Below are positions 18,109 through 25,789 of a DNA stretch of 64,000 nucleotides, piece by piece. This DNA comes from Bacteroides intestinalis DSM 17393 (GTDB taxonomy: Bacteria; Bacteroidota; Bacteroidia; Bacteroidales; Bacteroidaceae): the NCBI RefSeq assembly GCF_000172175.1, contig NZ_ABJL02000008.1, positions 1,178,001-1,242,000 on the forward strand, written 5' to 3'. Both the position numbers and the translations under genes were made by a program. Numbering within the stretch: the stretch's first letter is position 1; each line of letters begins with the position of its first letter. Under the pieces are notes generated by a model, which was not told the origin of the DNA, did no database searches, and saw only the letters and a list, made by a program, of their open reading frames with translations.

Positions 18109-19008
18109 CTATTTTAAGTTCGGTAAGCGGAAATTGTCTATATAGCAGGCAGCGGATATCTTACCGACATTCTTCTTATCATGCAAGCTCCACACCACTT
18201 TACCGTTTTTATCTATCTCTATCAATTGTGGTTCATCCACCGTGGCATCTTTCGTATGTCCATACCAGTTACAAATCAATAGATTCCCATTCTTCAATTG
18301 CAGGATTTGCCCTACAAACAATAAAGCAACTCCTTCAATATCCAGTGCATTTACCCGTTTCAACTCTTCGCCTGTCTTGCGGTCGATCACGATATAACAA
18401 TGATTGTCGCCACAAGGCAACAGCAGATTTTCATCAGGAAGTTCAAGAGACGAGAATGCCTTACCCTCAATCTGGTGTTCAGCGATGATCTTCCCTTTAC
18501 GGCTTACTTCCAACACTTTCTGTTTTGCCATTACCGGTATCAGATAATTGCTGTTCCGGAGCTGGAATATCTGTCTGAACTGACTGTGGGGTCTTTCCAC
18601 TTCCAGATTCAATGTTACTTTATTTACTTCTTTACCTTTCTTATCCAATTCTATGAATTGGGCAGGAACACCACATATTCCCAATAACACGCCACCGTTC
18701 TGCAACAAGGTAGCTGATTGTAATTCCGTCTTGTCCGGTGTTTTATAATCCCAGACCACCTGATGATCCCATGTCACAAGTTTTGCTCCCCGCTTATACG
18801 AATACAAGATTTCTCCCTTCCGGGTCAAAGCAACCGCATTACATTCTTCCCCTTTCTCCAAAGCATGCTGCCATTCCACTTTCCCCGTCTGTTTATCCAG
18901 CAGCAGGATATTCGGATTTCCGGAACCGGCAACCAAGAGTTTATCTTGTGCTGCCGCCCGAAATCCCATGGAAAGAATGATCCAAATAATTATATAAACC
19001 CTCATCAT
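18109..19008 (-). CDS. Secreted PQQ-like beta-propeller protein
   Basis: A 299-residue protein with a signal peptide (cleavage near FRAAAQ) and repeated blades of the form LLDKQTGKVEWQ, ELDKKGKEV, VIDRKTGEELKR, EIDKNGKVVWS. This repeat is typical of PQQ-enzyme-like or WD40-like propellers. It lacks clear residues for binding a quinone cofactor, so an enzymatic role is not claimed; a scaffold or electron-transfer partner is possible. It lies between LsrF and the HzsA-like gene with short gaps (17 and 25 bp), inside the redox operon. A second ATG three bases downstream is an equal start candidate. Confidence 0.7.
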   Translation of the reverse strand: MMRVYIIIWIILSMGFRAAAQDKLLVAGSGNPNILLLDKQTGKVEWQHALEKGEECNAVALTRKGEILYSYKRGAKLVTWDHQVVWDYKTPDKTELQSATLLQNGGVLLGICGVPAQFIELDKKGKEVNKVTLNLEVERPHSQFRQIFQLRNSNYLIPVMAKQKVLEVSRKGKIIAEHQIEGKAFSSLELPDENLLLPCGDNHCYIVIDRKTGEELKRVNALDIEGVALLFVGQILQLKNGNLLICNWYGHTKDATVDEPQLIEIDKNGKVVWSLHDKKNVGKISAACYIDNFRLPNLK

Positions 19009-19025
19009 TCTTTTTGTAATCAGTG

Positions 19026-19901
19026 TTACTTATTCTTCAGTGCATTGAACAGTTCGAATGCCTGTTCCGGTTTCAGGTTTTCGTGTACCACTGCATGAAC
19101 GGCCTGTATCATAGCGGCAGGAGCTTCCGACTGGAACACGTTACGTCCCATATCCACACCGGAAGCACCCTCGCTGATTGCCTTATAGCACAACTCCAAC
19201 GCTTCCAGTTCAGGAAGTTTCTTTCCACCTGCAATCACCACAGGAACAGGACATGCTGCCACTACCTTTTCAAAGCCATCACAATAATAGGTCTTCACGA
19301 TATTCGCTCCATTCTCGGCAGCGATACGGGAAGCTAAACCGAAATAACGGGCATCACGTGCCATATCTTTACCAACAGCCGTCACTCCCATCACCGGTAT
19401 TCCGTAACGGGTACCTTTATCTACTGCCTTGTACAAGTTGGCAACCGTTTTTGCTTCGTGGGCCGCATCTCCGATAGACAGCATAACTGCCATAGCCGAT
19501 ACATTCATACGTATTGCATCTTCAATGTCAATCAATACGTTGTCATTCAGTTCTGTAAGAATAGAAGTGCCGGCATCCGAACGAAGACAAATAGGTTTAT
19601 TGGTACTGGGCGGTATCACCGTACGAAGAATGCCGCGTGTACACATCAGGCAGTCCGCATATTCTATCAACGGAACAATGTTCAAATCGATACGCTCCAA
19701 ACCGGATGTCGGTCCCATAATAAAACCATGGTCAAATGCCAGCATCACGGTTTTGCCTGTCTTCGGATTGAAAATACGCGATAAACGATCCTTCATACCC
19801 CACGGAAGATGTTCCGCTCCTTTTACATGAAAACTATTATTAGTAGCAGCTACCCCCAAACCGAAATTGCAGCCTTCTCTTAAATCATCTAAATCAGCCA
19901 T
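19026..19901 (-). CDS. lsrF: LsrF-like class I aldolase/thiolase
   Basis: A 291-residue cytosolic TIM-barrel protein that aligns along its whole length with E. coli LsrF from memory: MADLDDLREG start, RLSRIFNPKTGKTVMLAFDHG, LMCTRGILR, IVKTYY, VIAGGKKLPE, GASGVDMGRN. The Schiff-base lysine falls at K203, the same number as in E. coli. LsrF transfers an acetyl group from 3-hydroxy-2,4-pentanedione 5-phosphate to CoA at the end of AI-2 breakdown. No lsrACDB, lsrK or lsrG gene is present; instead DhaL and DhaK precede it directly (25-bp gap), so the true substrate may be another phosphorylated ketone or dione. Confidence 0.85.
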   Translation of the reverse strand: MADLDDLREGCNFGLGVAATNNSFHVKGAEHLPWGMKDRLSRIFNPKTGKTVMLAFDHGFIMGPTSGLERIDLNIVPLIEYADCLMCTRGILRTVIPPSTNKPICLRSDAGTSILTELNDNVLIDIEDAIRMNVSAMAVMLSIGDAAHEAKTVANLYKAVDKGTRYGIPVMGVTAVGKDMARDARYFGLASRIAAENGANIVKTYYCDGFEKVVAACPVPVVIAGGKKLPELEALELCYKAISEGASGVDMGRNVFQSEAPAAMIQAVHAVVHENLKPEQAFELFNALKNK

Positions 19902-19926
19902 TTCTTATCTTTTCATTAGTTATTTA

Positions 19927-20541
19927 TCATAAAGCTTTTGCGAACGCATCAAACATGCATGACCAGGATGAAGCCCCGGAATCTGCGTACCCGATAGAGC
20001 GTTCGCCGTAATTACGGGCACGTCCGAAGTTTGCCTTCATTTCTTTGGTAGCTTCAGCACCTTTCACAGCCGCTTTAGCACCCGCTGTCAGGATAATCTT
20101 CACATCAGCAGAATCACAAGCCTGAATGGCTTCCACCGCCGGTATCAGGGCATCCATCATTGTTTTATCTCCCAGTTTTGCTTTTGTTTGTTTTCTCACA
20201 CCTTCCAGTCCACCTGCAAACATAGCTTTTACGCCTGCCACGTCCAGTTCGGTACCTTCTGCATGGTCGCTCATTCCTAGGAAAAATCCCCCCAGTAATG
20301 TACTGGTCGAACCGCTGATCTCAAGCATCAGGTTAAAACTCATGTCATTCAGCATCGACTTAAATTCAGTGCCCTTATCAGCCGTAGCAACAAGGGCCGA
20401 CATGGATTGAACGATAGCTGTTCCATGATCGCCATCTCCCAATACCGCATCCAGTTTTGAGAATTCGTCGGAGCGCTCCGTAATGCACACCAGCGCATTA
20501 CGGAGCATCTTCTTGAAATCATCTATAGTCAGTTTATCCAT
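19927..20541 (-). CDS. dhaL: DhaL-type ADP/ATP-binding subunit of dihydroxyacetone kinase
   Basis: A 204-residue all-helical protein with LGDGDHG near residue 34; aspartates D31, D36 and D38 match the Mg-nucleotide ligands of E. coli DhaL. The C-terminal GERSIGYADSGASS is the usual family end motif. DhaL donates phosphate to the ketone held covalently by DhaK. It starts 3 bp after dhaK, so the two are translationally linked. No DhaM/PTS phosphocarrier gene is nearby, so ATP may be the donor. Confidence 0.88.
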   Translation of the reverse strand: MDKLTIDDFKKMLRNALVCITERSDEFSKLDAVLGDGDHGTAIVQSMSALVATADKGTEFKSMLNDMSFNLMLEISGSTSTLLGGFFLGMSDHAEGTELDVAGVKAMFAGGLEGVRKQTKAKLGDKTMMDALIPAVEAIQACDSADVKIILTAGAKAAVKGAEATKEMKANFGRARNYGERSIGYADSGASSWSCMFDAFAKAL

Positions 20542-20544
20542 CTC

Positions 20545-21552
20545 TTACTTACCAATAGTCGTCCAATAAGGAGCATTAGACATTTTATTATTCAGATAAT
20601 CTATATGATCGTCATCCAGCAAACCAAGAATCATTTGGAAACCTGCTTGTTCCTGAACGGTCAACAACTCACCGATACGGGCAGCAGCCACTTCGATACC
20701 GGCATTTTCCAACACCTGATGAGCTTTGCGATAAACGATATTCATCTCCATGTGCGTAGTTGCTCCTACACCGTTAATAATTAACAGGGCCTTGTTACCG
20801 GCTTTCGGTTGGAGTTTCTTCATCAGCAAACCGATCATTTCTTCGGCTGTTTCATCGGCAGAAACCAGTTGCTTGCGACCTCCTCCACCTTCTCCATGTT
20901 GCCCCATACCGATTTCAATTTCACCGTCCGGAAGGTCAGAGATAGTCATACCGTTTTGCGGATGGGTACAGGATTTCATTGCCACTGCCAACGTAGCCAA
21001 GCGTGCATTGAAGCGTTCACCTATTTCAATAATCTCGTCCAACGACTTACCTTCTTCAGCGGCAGCTCCAACGATTTTAATCAAAGGAACACAACCTGCC
21101 AGACCACGGCGATCTTCATCCGGTGCATCCAGTCCTGCACTGATATCATCGTGTGTCAGAATAGTCTTTACCTTAATGCCCGTACGTTCAGCCAACTGGC
21201 ACGCCATGTTTGCGCTCATGATATCGCCGGAGTGATTCAACACCACAAGCAAGATACCAGCCTCACGTTTGAACATCTGCAAAGCCTGGAACAAACGTTG
21301 CGCACCCGGAGCAGCAAAAATATCACCGACTACAGAGCAGTCCAACATTCCGTCGCCCACGAAACCGCTTAATGCGGGTTCATGACCGGAACCACCCAAA
21401 GTGATCACAGCTACTTTATCTTCAGCTTTCGCATGTGCACGCACAATAATGTTTTCTCCGCCGATGGCTACCTGGTTACTATAAGCCATTACATATCCTT
21501 CCAGCAATTCAGCTGTCAGGTTATCCGGATCATTTATGAATTTATTCATCAT
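20545..21552 (-). CDS. dhaK: DhaK-type ketone-binding kinase subunit
   Basis: A 335-residue protein with LGGSGHEPALSGFVG, AMKSCTHPQ and GMGQHGEGG. The histidine that forms a hemiaminal with the ketone is H219 from the first ATG or H218 from the second, which is the E. coli number. Family members phosphorylate dihydroxyacetone, erythrulose and other short ketoses. Some residues around the active-site loop (GQHGEGG instead of the usual GIHGEPG) differ from typical DHA kinases, which hints at another ketone. Operon order is VOC, dhaK, dhaL, lsrF. Confidence 0.88.
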   Translation of the reverse strand: MMNKFINDPDNLTAELLEGYVMAYSNQVAIGGENIIVRAHAKAEDKVAVITLGGSGHEPALSGFVGDGMLDCSVVGDIFAAPGAQRLFQALQMFKREAGILLVVLNHSGDIMSANMACQLAERTGIKVKTILTHDDISAGLDAPDEDRRGLAGCVPLIKIVGAAAEEGKSLDEIIEIGERFNARLATLAVAMKSCTHPQNGMTISDLPDGEIEIGMGQHGEGGGGRKQLVSADETAEEMIGLLMKKLQPKAGNKALLIINGVGATTHMEMNIVYRKAHQVLENAGIEVAAARIGELLTVQEQAGFQMILGLLDDDHIDYLNNKMSNAPYWTTIGK

Positions 21553-21572
21553 AATTTCTTTCTACTAATTGA

Positions 21573-21890
21573 TTATTTATCAAACTGCATTAACTCCAAA
21601 GCAATACCTTCTTCTTCAATGAAAGCAATTGTCAGATTCTCTCCGCCCGGCATCGGTTCAACCAATACTTTTGCACCTTCCAGTTCGGCCGCCAGATCAT
21701 CTACTTCGTAAGCGATATGTGCTACTTTCTGAATCAGTTCAGGCATCCAGCTACCTTCTTCAAAACGCAAATATTCTATCTTATTGGGACTTTCATTAAA
21801 GTTAGTCAGCCATACCTTTAATCCTTCCACATATACCTCACCCGGTTGCGGTGTGGTGGTTGGTATTCCAAAATGATTAATCTTTCTCAT
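21573..21890 (-). CDS. Small VOC (glyoxalase-like) protein
   Basis: A 105-residue single-domain protein of the vicinal oxygen chelate superfamily: INHFGIPT at the N-terminus, VAHIAYEVDDL in the middle and GIALELMQFD at the end supply the metal-binding H/E pattern. VOC proteins are isomerases, lyases, epimerases or dioxygenases acting on small carbonyl compounds. Between the cupin and dhaK it could isomerise or epimerise the substrate or product of the kinase, as LsrG does in AI-2 breakdown; that comparison is inference only. Confidence 0.75.
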   Translation of the reverse strand: MRKINHFGIPTTTPQPGEVYVEGLKVWLTNFNESPNKIEYLRFEEGSWMPELIQKVAHIAYEVDDLAAELEGAKVLVEPMPGGENLTIAFIEEEGIALELMQFDK

Positions 21891-21913
21891 GGTATTCTTA
21901 ATTATTGAATGAT

Positions 21914-22594
21914 TTACAAAGCAGCCTGTCCATTAGTGAAACGCAGACCATCGTTATCATGGTAACATGCCCATTCATCTACAATAGCTCCCTCAGGACC
22001 GGCCATCATAAAATGGAAAGTACCCAGTTCTTTCAGGCGAAGGACATCACCCACATTCTGCTTCACGAAATTCTTACTCTTGATAGGACCGTGAGATGCC
22101 GGAACCGCAGGAGCATTCGGAGTCTCCTCTCCTACCTCGGAGAAGTTATAAACCCAGCCGTGATTTACCATCCATGACTCGTGTTTTGCCGGGAATGCCG
22201 TTTTCACATGTGCATGTTCCGGAATCATTTGTCCCGGCAACAAATAAATAGCATGTGCAAAGTAGCCATATTCAGGGTCGTTTACCCAGAAGATGCCTCC
22301 CATACCTACATTCTCAAAGTCACCCAAACCGAAATCTGTAAACCAGATATCTTTCTCCATCAGCGGAGTGTAAGGCACACCATAAAATTCAAACATGTCA
22401 AGGAATGCTTTCTTGGCAGCTTCCTGATCAAACTTTCCGTCTTTGTAGAAGTCAGCGTTCGTGTACTTCTTCTGATACGTTGCCTTTTCTTGTGTCATAA
22501 CTTGTTCTGTTTTTTTAGATTCTGCCGTACAGGAAACGAGTCCCATACCGCAGGCGGCAATTAATGCCAAGGTTAATACTTGCTTTAATCTCAT
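21914..22594 (-). CDS. Cupin-domain lipoprotein
   Basis: A 226-residue lipoprotein (lipobox LVSC, Cys22) with one cupin barrel. PEHAHVKTAFPAKHESW carries the H-x-H...E metal ligands and TFHFMMAG the last His. The lay-out resembles sugar isomerases of the D-lyxose isomerase type, but those are cytosolic, whereas this one should be periplasmic. It may act on an extracytoplasmic sugar or keto acid before import. Gaps to neighbours are 23 and 33 bp, inside the redox operon. Confidence 0.7.
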   Translation of the reverse strand: MRLKQVLTLALIAACGMGLVSCTAESKKTEQVMTQEKATYQKKYTNADFYKDGKFDQEAAKKAFLDMFEFYGVPYTPLMEKDIWFTDFGLGDFENVGMGGIFWVNDPEYGYFAHAIYLLPGQMIPEHAHVKTAFPAKHESWMVNHGWVYNFSEVGEETPNAPAVPASHGPIKSKNFVKQNVGDVLRLKELGTFHFMMAGPEGAIVDEWACYHDNDGLRFTNGQAAL

Positions 22595-22627
22595 GTACTT
22601 ATCTATTTTAATGGTTAATAATCAGTT

Positions 22628-23785
22628 TCAACATAATATTCCCATTCCTTCTATCTCTATCAATAGTTCCGAACGGCACACATCTGTTAAAGTATAGATG
22701 GCAGGTAAATCGGGGTATCGCTCTGTCACTACCTGTTTTGCTTTTTCCATATCTTCCCAACGTTTCACGTACACGCGGAAGGTGATAAGGGTAGCATTCT
22801 CCATAGCAGGAATACCGGAACGATTGAGGTTATCACGAGATACCAGATATTCTATATTCTCCAAGGTAGTCAGTGTTTGCTGTTCAATACCAACACCTTC
22901 CAGACTCTGCTCACCACGAATAGCGGCTGTGCCCGATACATATACGAAACCATGATCTTCTTTCCATACAGCCTTGGCACGTTCAAACTTCGGAGTGGTC
23001 TTTTGAGGAAGAGCGGCATCCTTTTCTCCCAATAATACATTCTGTGAATAAGCATGAGCGGCAATCTGCAAAGGATTATCCACCCCAAGAACCCTGACAC
23101 TTCCATCTTTACAGAGTAAGGCATCCACATCAATCATAATGCCGCCCCACTGAGTCCCGATACCGGTAGCAGCCGGATAACCGGTGGTCCACTCCACACC
23201 ATTATAGAATAGCGAACGTACATCATTGAAATCCTGATAATGCTGGTGTCCGGTTGCATCACAAGCTGTTATCTTTTCAATATAGTTCCATTGACGTATG
23301 ATTGAAGAAACCGGCATACCTTCCGTTTCCAATACTCCGGCTATCCTGGAAAATACGCCATGAGATTGTTCACGGATGTTTTGACGTAGTACATCTCCCG
23401 TCACACCGCTCAGGAACAAGCGTTTACATCCTTCTCTTTCGATAGTGATATAAGGCAAATCTTCCAGTATCCGATATTCAATATGATCTTGTTCCGTCAA
23501 CTGCACTTCATGCACTTCCATCACCAAGCCCATAGTTTGAGGAGGTTGTGCCACATAGCTTACAGAAGGTTGTTTTTCTTTAAAAAGCTCTTTCACCGCC
23601 TCCTTGATGCAAGCAAAACGGGTTACATATTCTTTATTATCCACCGGTGCATCGAATATCACCATGCGTACCGGTGTATAAACCGCCCTGTATTCCGCCA
23701 ATAATTGCATCAGCATTTCCTTAAAAGGAGCTTTAGCAACTTGCAGGAAATGATGAACAATCTCTATATTTTCGTGTGTAATCAT
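22628..23785 (-). CDS. Chorismatase (FkbO/Hyg5/XanB2)-like protein
   Basis: A 385-residue protein with two RidA-like halves. Compared from memory with FkbO, conserved spots are RQWNYIEKI, HYQDFNDVR, PAATGIGTQWGG, VDNPLQIAAHAY, GFVYVSGTAAIRG, FRVYVKRWEDM and the terminal SELLIEIEGM. Chorismatases hydrolyse chorismate to pyruvate and a dihydroxycyclohexadiene or hydroxybenzoate. Whether the catalytic residues are kept needs a structure-based alignment. It is cytosolic (no signal peptide) and second in the redox operon. A DAHP synthase-like gene lies 8.6 kb downstream, so a chorismate-derived small molecule is conceivable. Generic annotation would be RidA/endoribonuclease L-PSP. Confidence 0.72.
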   Translation of the reverse strand: MITHENIEIVHHFLQVAKAPFKEMLMQLLAEYRAVYTPVRMVIFDAPVDNKEYVTRFACIKEAVKELFKEKQPSVSYVAQPPQTMGLVMEVHEVQLTEQDHIEYRILEDLPYITIEREGCKRLFLSGVTGDVLRQNIREQSHGVFSRIAGVLETEGMPVSSIIRQWNYIEKITACDATGHQHYQDFNDVRSLFYNGVEWTTGYPAATGIGTQWGGIMIDVDALLCKDGSVRVLGVDNPLQIAAHAYSQNVLLGEKDAALPQKTTPKFERAKAVWKEDHGFVYVSGTAAIRGEQSLEGVGIEQQTLTTLENIEYLVSRDNLNRSGIPAMENATLITFRVYVKRWEDMEKAKQVVTERYPDLPAIYTLTDVCRSELLIEIEGMGILC

Positions 23786-23804
23786 GGTCTTCTTTCTTAT
23801 CCTA

Positions 23805-25598
23805 TTAAAGTGAATTCACATACTCGGCAAGTTCTTCCGCTTCTTTAGCTGATATTTTCTTTTCAATGCCATGCTTATGCACCGTAAATACTTCTTCCAT
23901 GGTAGCAGCACGTCCATCAAAAAGATAAGGAGCTGTGCGCCAGACTTCACGCAGCGTCGGCGTATCCCACCCATTCTCAAACTCGATATCTTCACCGATG
24001 CGGTGCATCTTCATATCCGTATAATAGGGACCGGAATGACATTCGTCACAATTAAACTTTTCATAAACCTTACGCCCCCGTTTAGCCTTTTCCGAAAGCT
24101 CACCATTCACCAGATAAGGGCTGGGAACCGGTTTCAATGACATTAGATACTCATCCACACACTCTGCAAACTCTTCCGGCAGATCACTGAACTGAATGAG
24201 CTTATATCCTGCACGAACCGCTATCTCGGCATGAGCACGAATACCGGAAATCATGCATGGTGGAGTGACATGGGAGAATAACAGGCTCTTGCAGTTTTTT
24301 GAATTACCAATGCCATCATTCATCAAATCCCAGTTCATGGCATCCATACGCGCATCTCCCGGATGGCATCCATTGCACGACTGCCAGTTCTGGAAACAAT
24401 GTTCCGCATCATTGAAGTATTTCTCACCACGCTGTATTCTGCTTTCCGTACGATTCTTCACCATAGCAACCGACTGAACATTTGCCGTATTCAAATCCAC
24501 GATATTCAATGTATCAGAGAAATAAGTAGGAACAACGGCAGTTCCGTCCTTCAACATCATACAACGCGGTCCATTACCTACCAAGGCTACGCGTTTACGC
24601 ATACCGTATAAAAAGCGTAAGTCATACGCTAAAGCATCCTTTTGAGGATACTGCTCAAATTTCCGAATAAATGCAGGATAATCTATCACACTGACCTCAT
24701 GGGTACCGGAATGGCTAACCACAATCTTATCATCCGTACACTTCACATCCCATATACCTGCTGCACCCCGTTCCGGTTCATCCAGCAACACGGCACCCTC
24801 AAAGTTCAGAGTAGCCAGATTAACGATACTGATGGCACTGGTATTCATCCAGCCTTGTTGCAACTGGGATGTCGGAACCTGGAAACGACCCAGATTATGA
24901 GTAACCAGCAAATAACGCCCGTCCGGAGAAAGCGACATTCCACGCAAGGCATTACTTCCGTTAGCCAGTTGAATATCCTTTATCTTTCGGAAACTGTTCA
25001 TATCAATCACTGATACGCAAGCAGCTACAGTATCTACATCCGCCCGTTGCATAGGCAGGAAATTGGTAACAAACAGGTGTTTTCCTTCTTTATCAAAAAC
25101 AGCAGATTTCGGTTCACGCAATACTTTCACCGTTCTTACTACATTCTTTCCATTCTTATCCAACTCAGACACCGTACCGGCAAACTGGTTGCAAATATAT
25201 AACTTGCCGTTACCCGTATTTACCAACGGAGCACAGGCACCGGAAGCTGTTTCCACAAAGACTTTCTCCGAAGGATTGGAAGCAGACAGGAAATAAACAC
25301 CATTCTTATGTTCACCTGCCACCGTTGCATAAATTTGATCTCCATCTGTAGCAACCCCGGTAGGGACTTCATCCAGTTCCCACTCTTGCAAACGTTCTTT
25401 ATAATCTGATGAATAAATAGAAACCTTCTGAACGCCCTTCTGAGATACGATCATTCCGGATTTATAAGGAGTGATACCCGTTATAAACAATGGAGTTCCT
25501 TCCGGCTGCTCCGTAGTATGAGTAGTAAATGCAAATAGAGATACCACTAAAAACACAGGCACTATAACCTTTGCGATGCTACGACTTTTATACTTCAT
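23805..25598 (-). CDS. Diheme cytochrome peroxidase-like protein with beta-propeller
   Basis: A 597-residue exported protein from the ATG at 25598, which gives a membrane-type signal (MKYKSRSIAKVIVPVFLVVS). Residues about 40-370 form a YVTN-type propeller (GVATDGDQIYAT, KSAVFDKEGKHLFVTN, LSPDGRYLLVTHN). The C-terminal part is like cytochrome c peroxidase/MauG with two heme c sites, CNGCH 408-412 and CDECH 517-521, and the family signature TPTLREVW..APYLFDGRAATMEEVF. Family members reduce peroxide or oxidise cofactors or proteins in the periplasm. First gene of the redox operon. The frame is open further upstream, but only from a non-ATG codon and without signal-like sequence. Confidence 0.85.
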   Translation of the reverse strand: MKYKSRSIAKVIVPVFLVVSLFAFTTHTTEQPEGTPLFITGITPYKSGMIVSQKGVQKVSIYSSDYKERLQEWELDEVPTGVATDGDQIYATVAGEHKNGVYFLSASNPSEKVFVETASGACAPLVNTGNGKLYICNQFAGTVSELDKNGKNVVRTVKVLREPKSAVFDKEGKHLFVTNFLPMQRADVDTVAACVSVIDMNSFRKIKDIQLANGSNALRGMSLSPDGRYLLVTHNLGRFQVPTSQLQQGWMNTSAISIVNLATLNFEGAVLLDEPERGAAGIWDVKCTDDKIVVSHSGTHEVSVIDYPAFIRKFEQYPQKDALAYDLRFLYGMRKRVALVGNGPRCMMLKDGTAVVPTYFSDTLNIVDLNTANVQSVAMVKNRTESRIQRGEKYFNDAEHCFQNWQSCNGCHPGDARMDAMNWDLMNDGIGNSKNCKSLLFSHVTPPCMISGIRAHAEIAVRAGYKLIQFSDLPEEFAECVDEYLMSLKPVPSPYLVNGELSEKAKRGRKVYEKFNCDECHSGPYYTDMKMHRIGEDIEFENGWDTPTLREVWRTAPYLFDGRAATMEEVFTVHKHGIEKKISAKEAEELAEYVNSL

Positions 25599-25629
25599 AG
25601 TGATTGAATTAAGCTTGTTTTTCACATCA

Positions 25630-25637
25630 CAAAGATA
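25630..25637 (-). promoter_or_regulatory. Candidate -7 box of the redox operon
   Basis: TATCTTTG on the minus strand matches the TAnnTTTG consensus, 31 bp before the ATG at 25598. No good -33 TTTG is found at the usual spacing. The TGAGA repeats lie 53-107 bp further upstream. Confidence 0.6.
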
Positions 25638-25689
25638 GGGCATCACTGTTCTGAGGGTTATCAATCGTGTATCATTGACTTGCAATAAT

Positions 25690-25744
25690 GTCTCAAAACA
25701 AATGCAGTAAGCATTTTGAGACGGTAGTGAGAATCGTTTGAGAC
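25690..25744. promoter_or_regulatory. TGAGA repeats at 11-bp spacing with inverted partner (operator-like)
   Basis: TGAGA occurs at 25717, 25728 and 25739, spaced exactly 11 bp, so all face one side of the helix. A reverse copy, GTCTCA, is at 25690-25695 and forms an inverted repeat with TGAGAC at 25717-25722, with AAATGC/GCATTT inside. The site lies between the HTCS copy 2 terminator and the redox operon promoter, the normal place for an activator. Recognition by an HTCS is inferred. Confidence 0.55.
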
Positions 25745-25772
25745 AAAAAAGGCGGAAACTTCTTTCCGCCTT
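25745..25772 (-). terminator. Terminator after the second HTCS gene
   Basis: AAGGCGGAAA (25749-25758) pairs with TTTCCGCCTT (25763-25772) around a 4-nt loop; on the minus strand a run of T follows. It sits 18 bp beyond the HTCS stop and separates that gene from the redox operon. Confidence 0.85.
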
Positions 25773-25789
25773 AAATCTTATTTTTCGTC

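Noticed and set aside
18109..19008. True PQQ-dependent dehydrogenase
   Set aside because: Too short (299 residues) and lacks the tryptophan-docking repeats, vicinal cysteines and Ca/PQQ residues of real quinoproteins.
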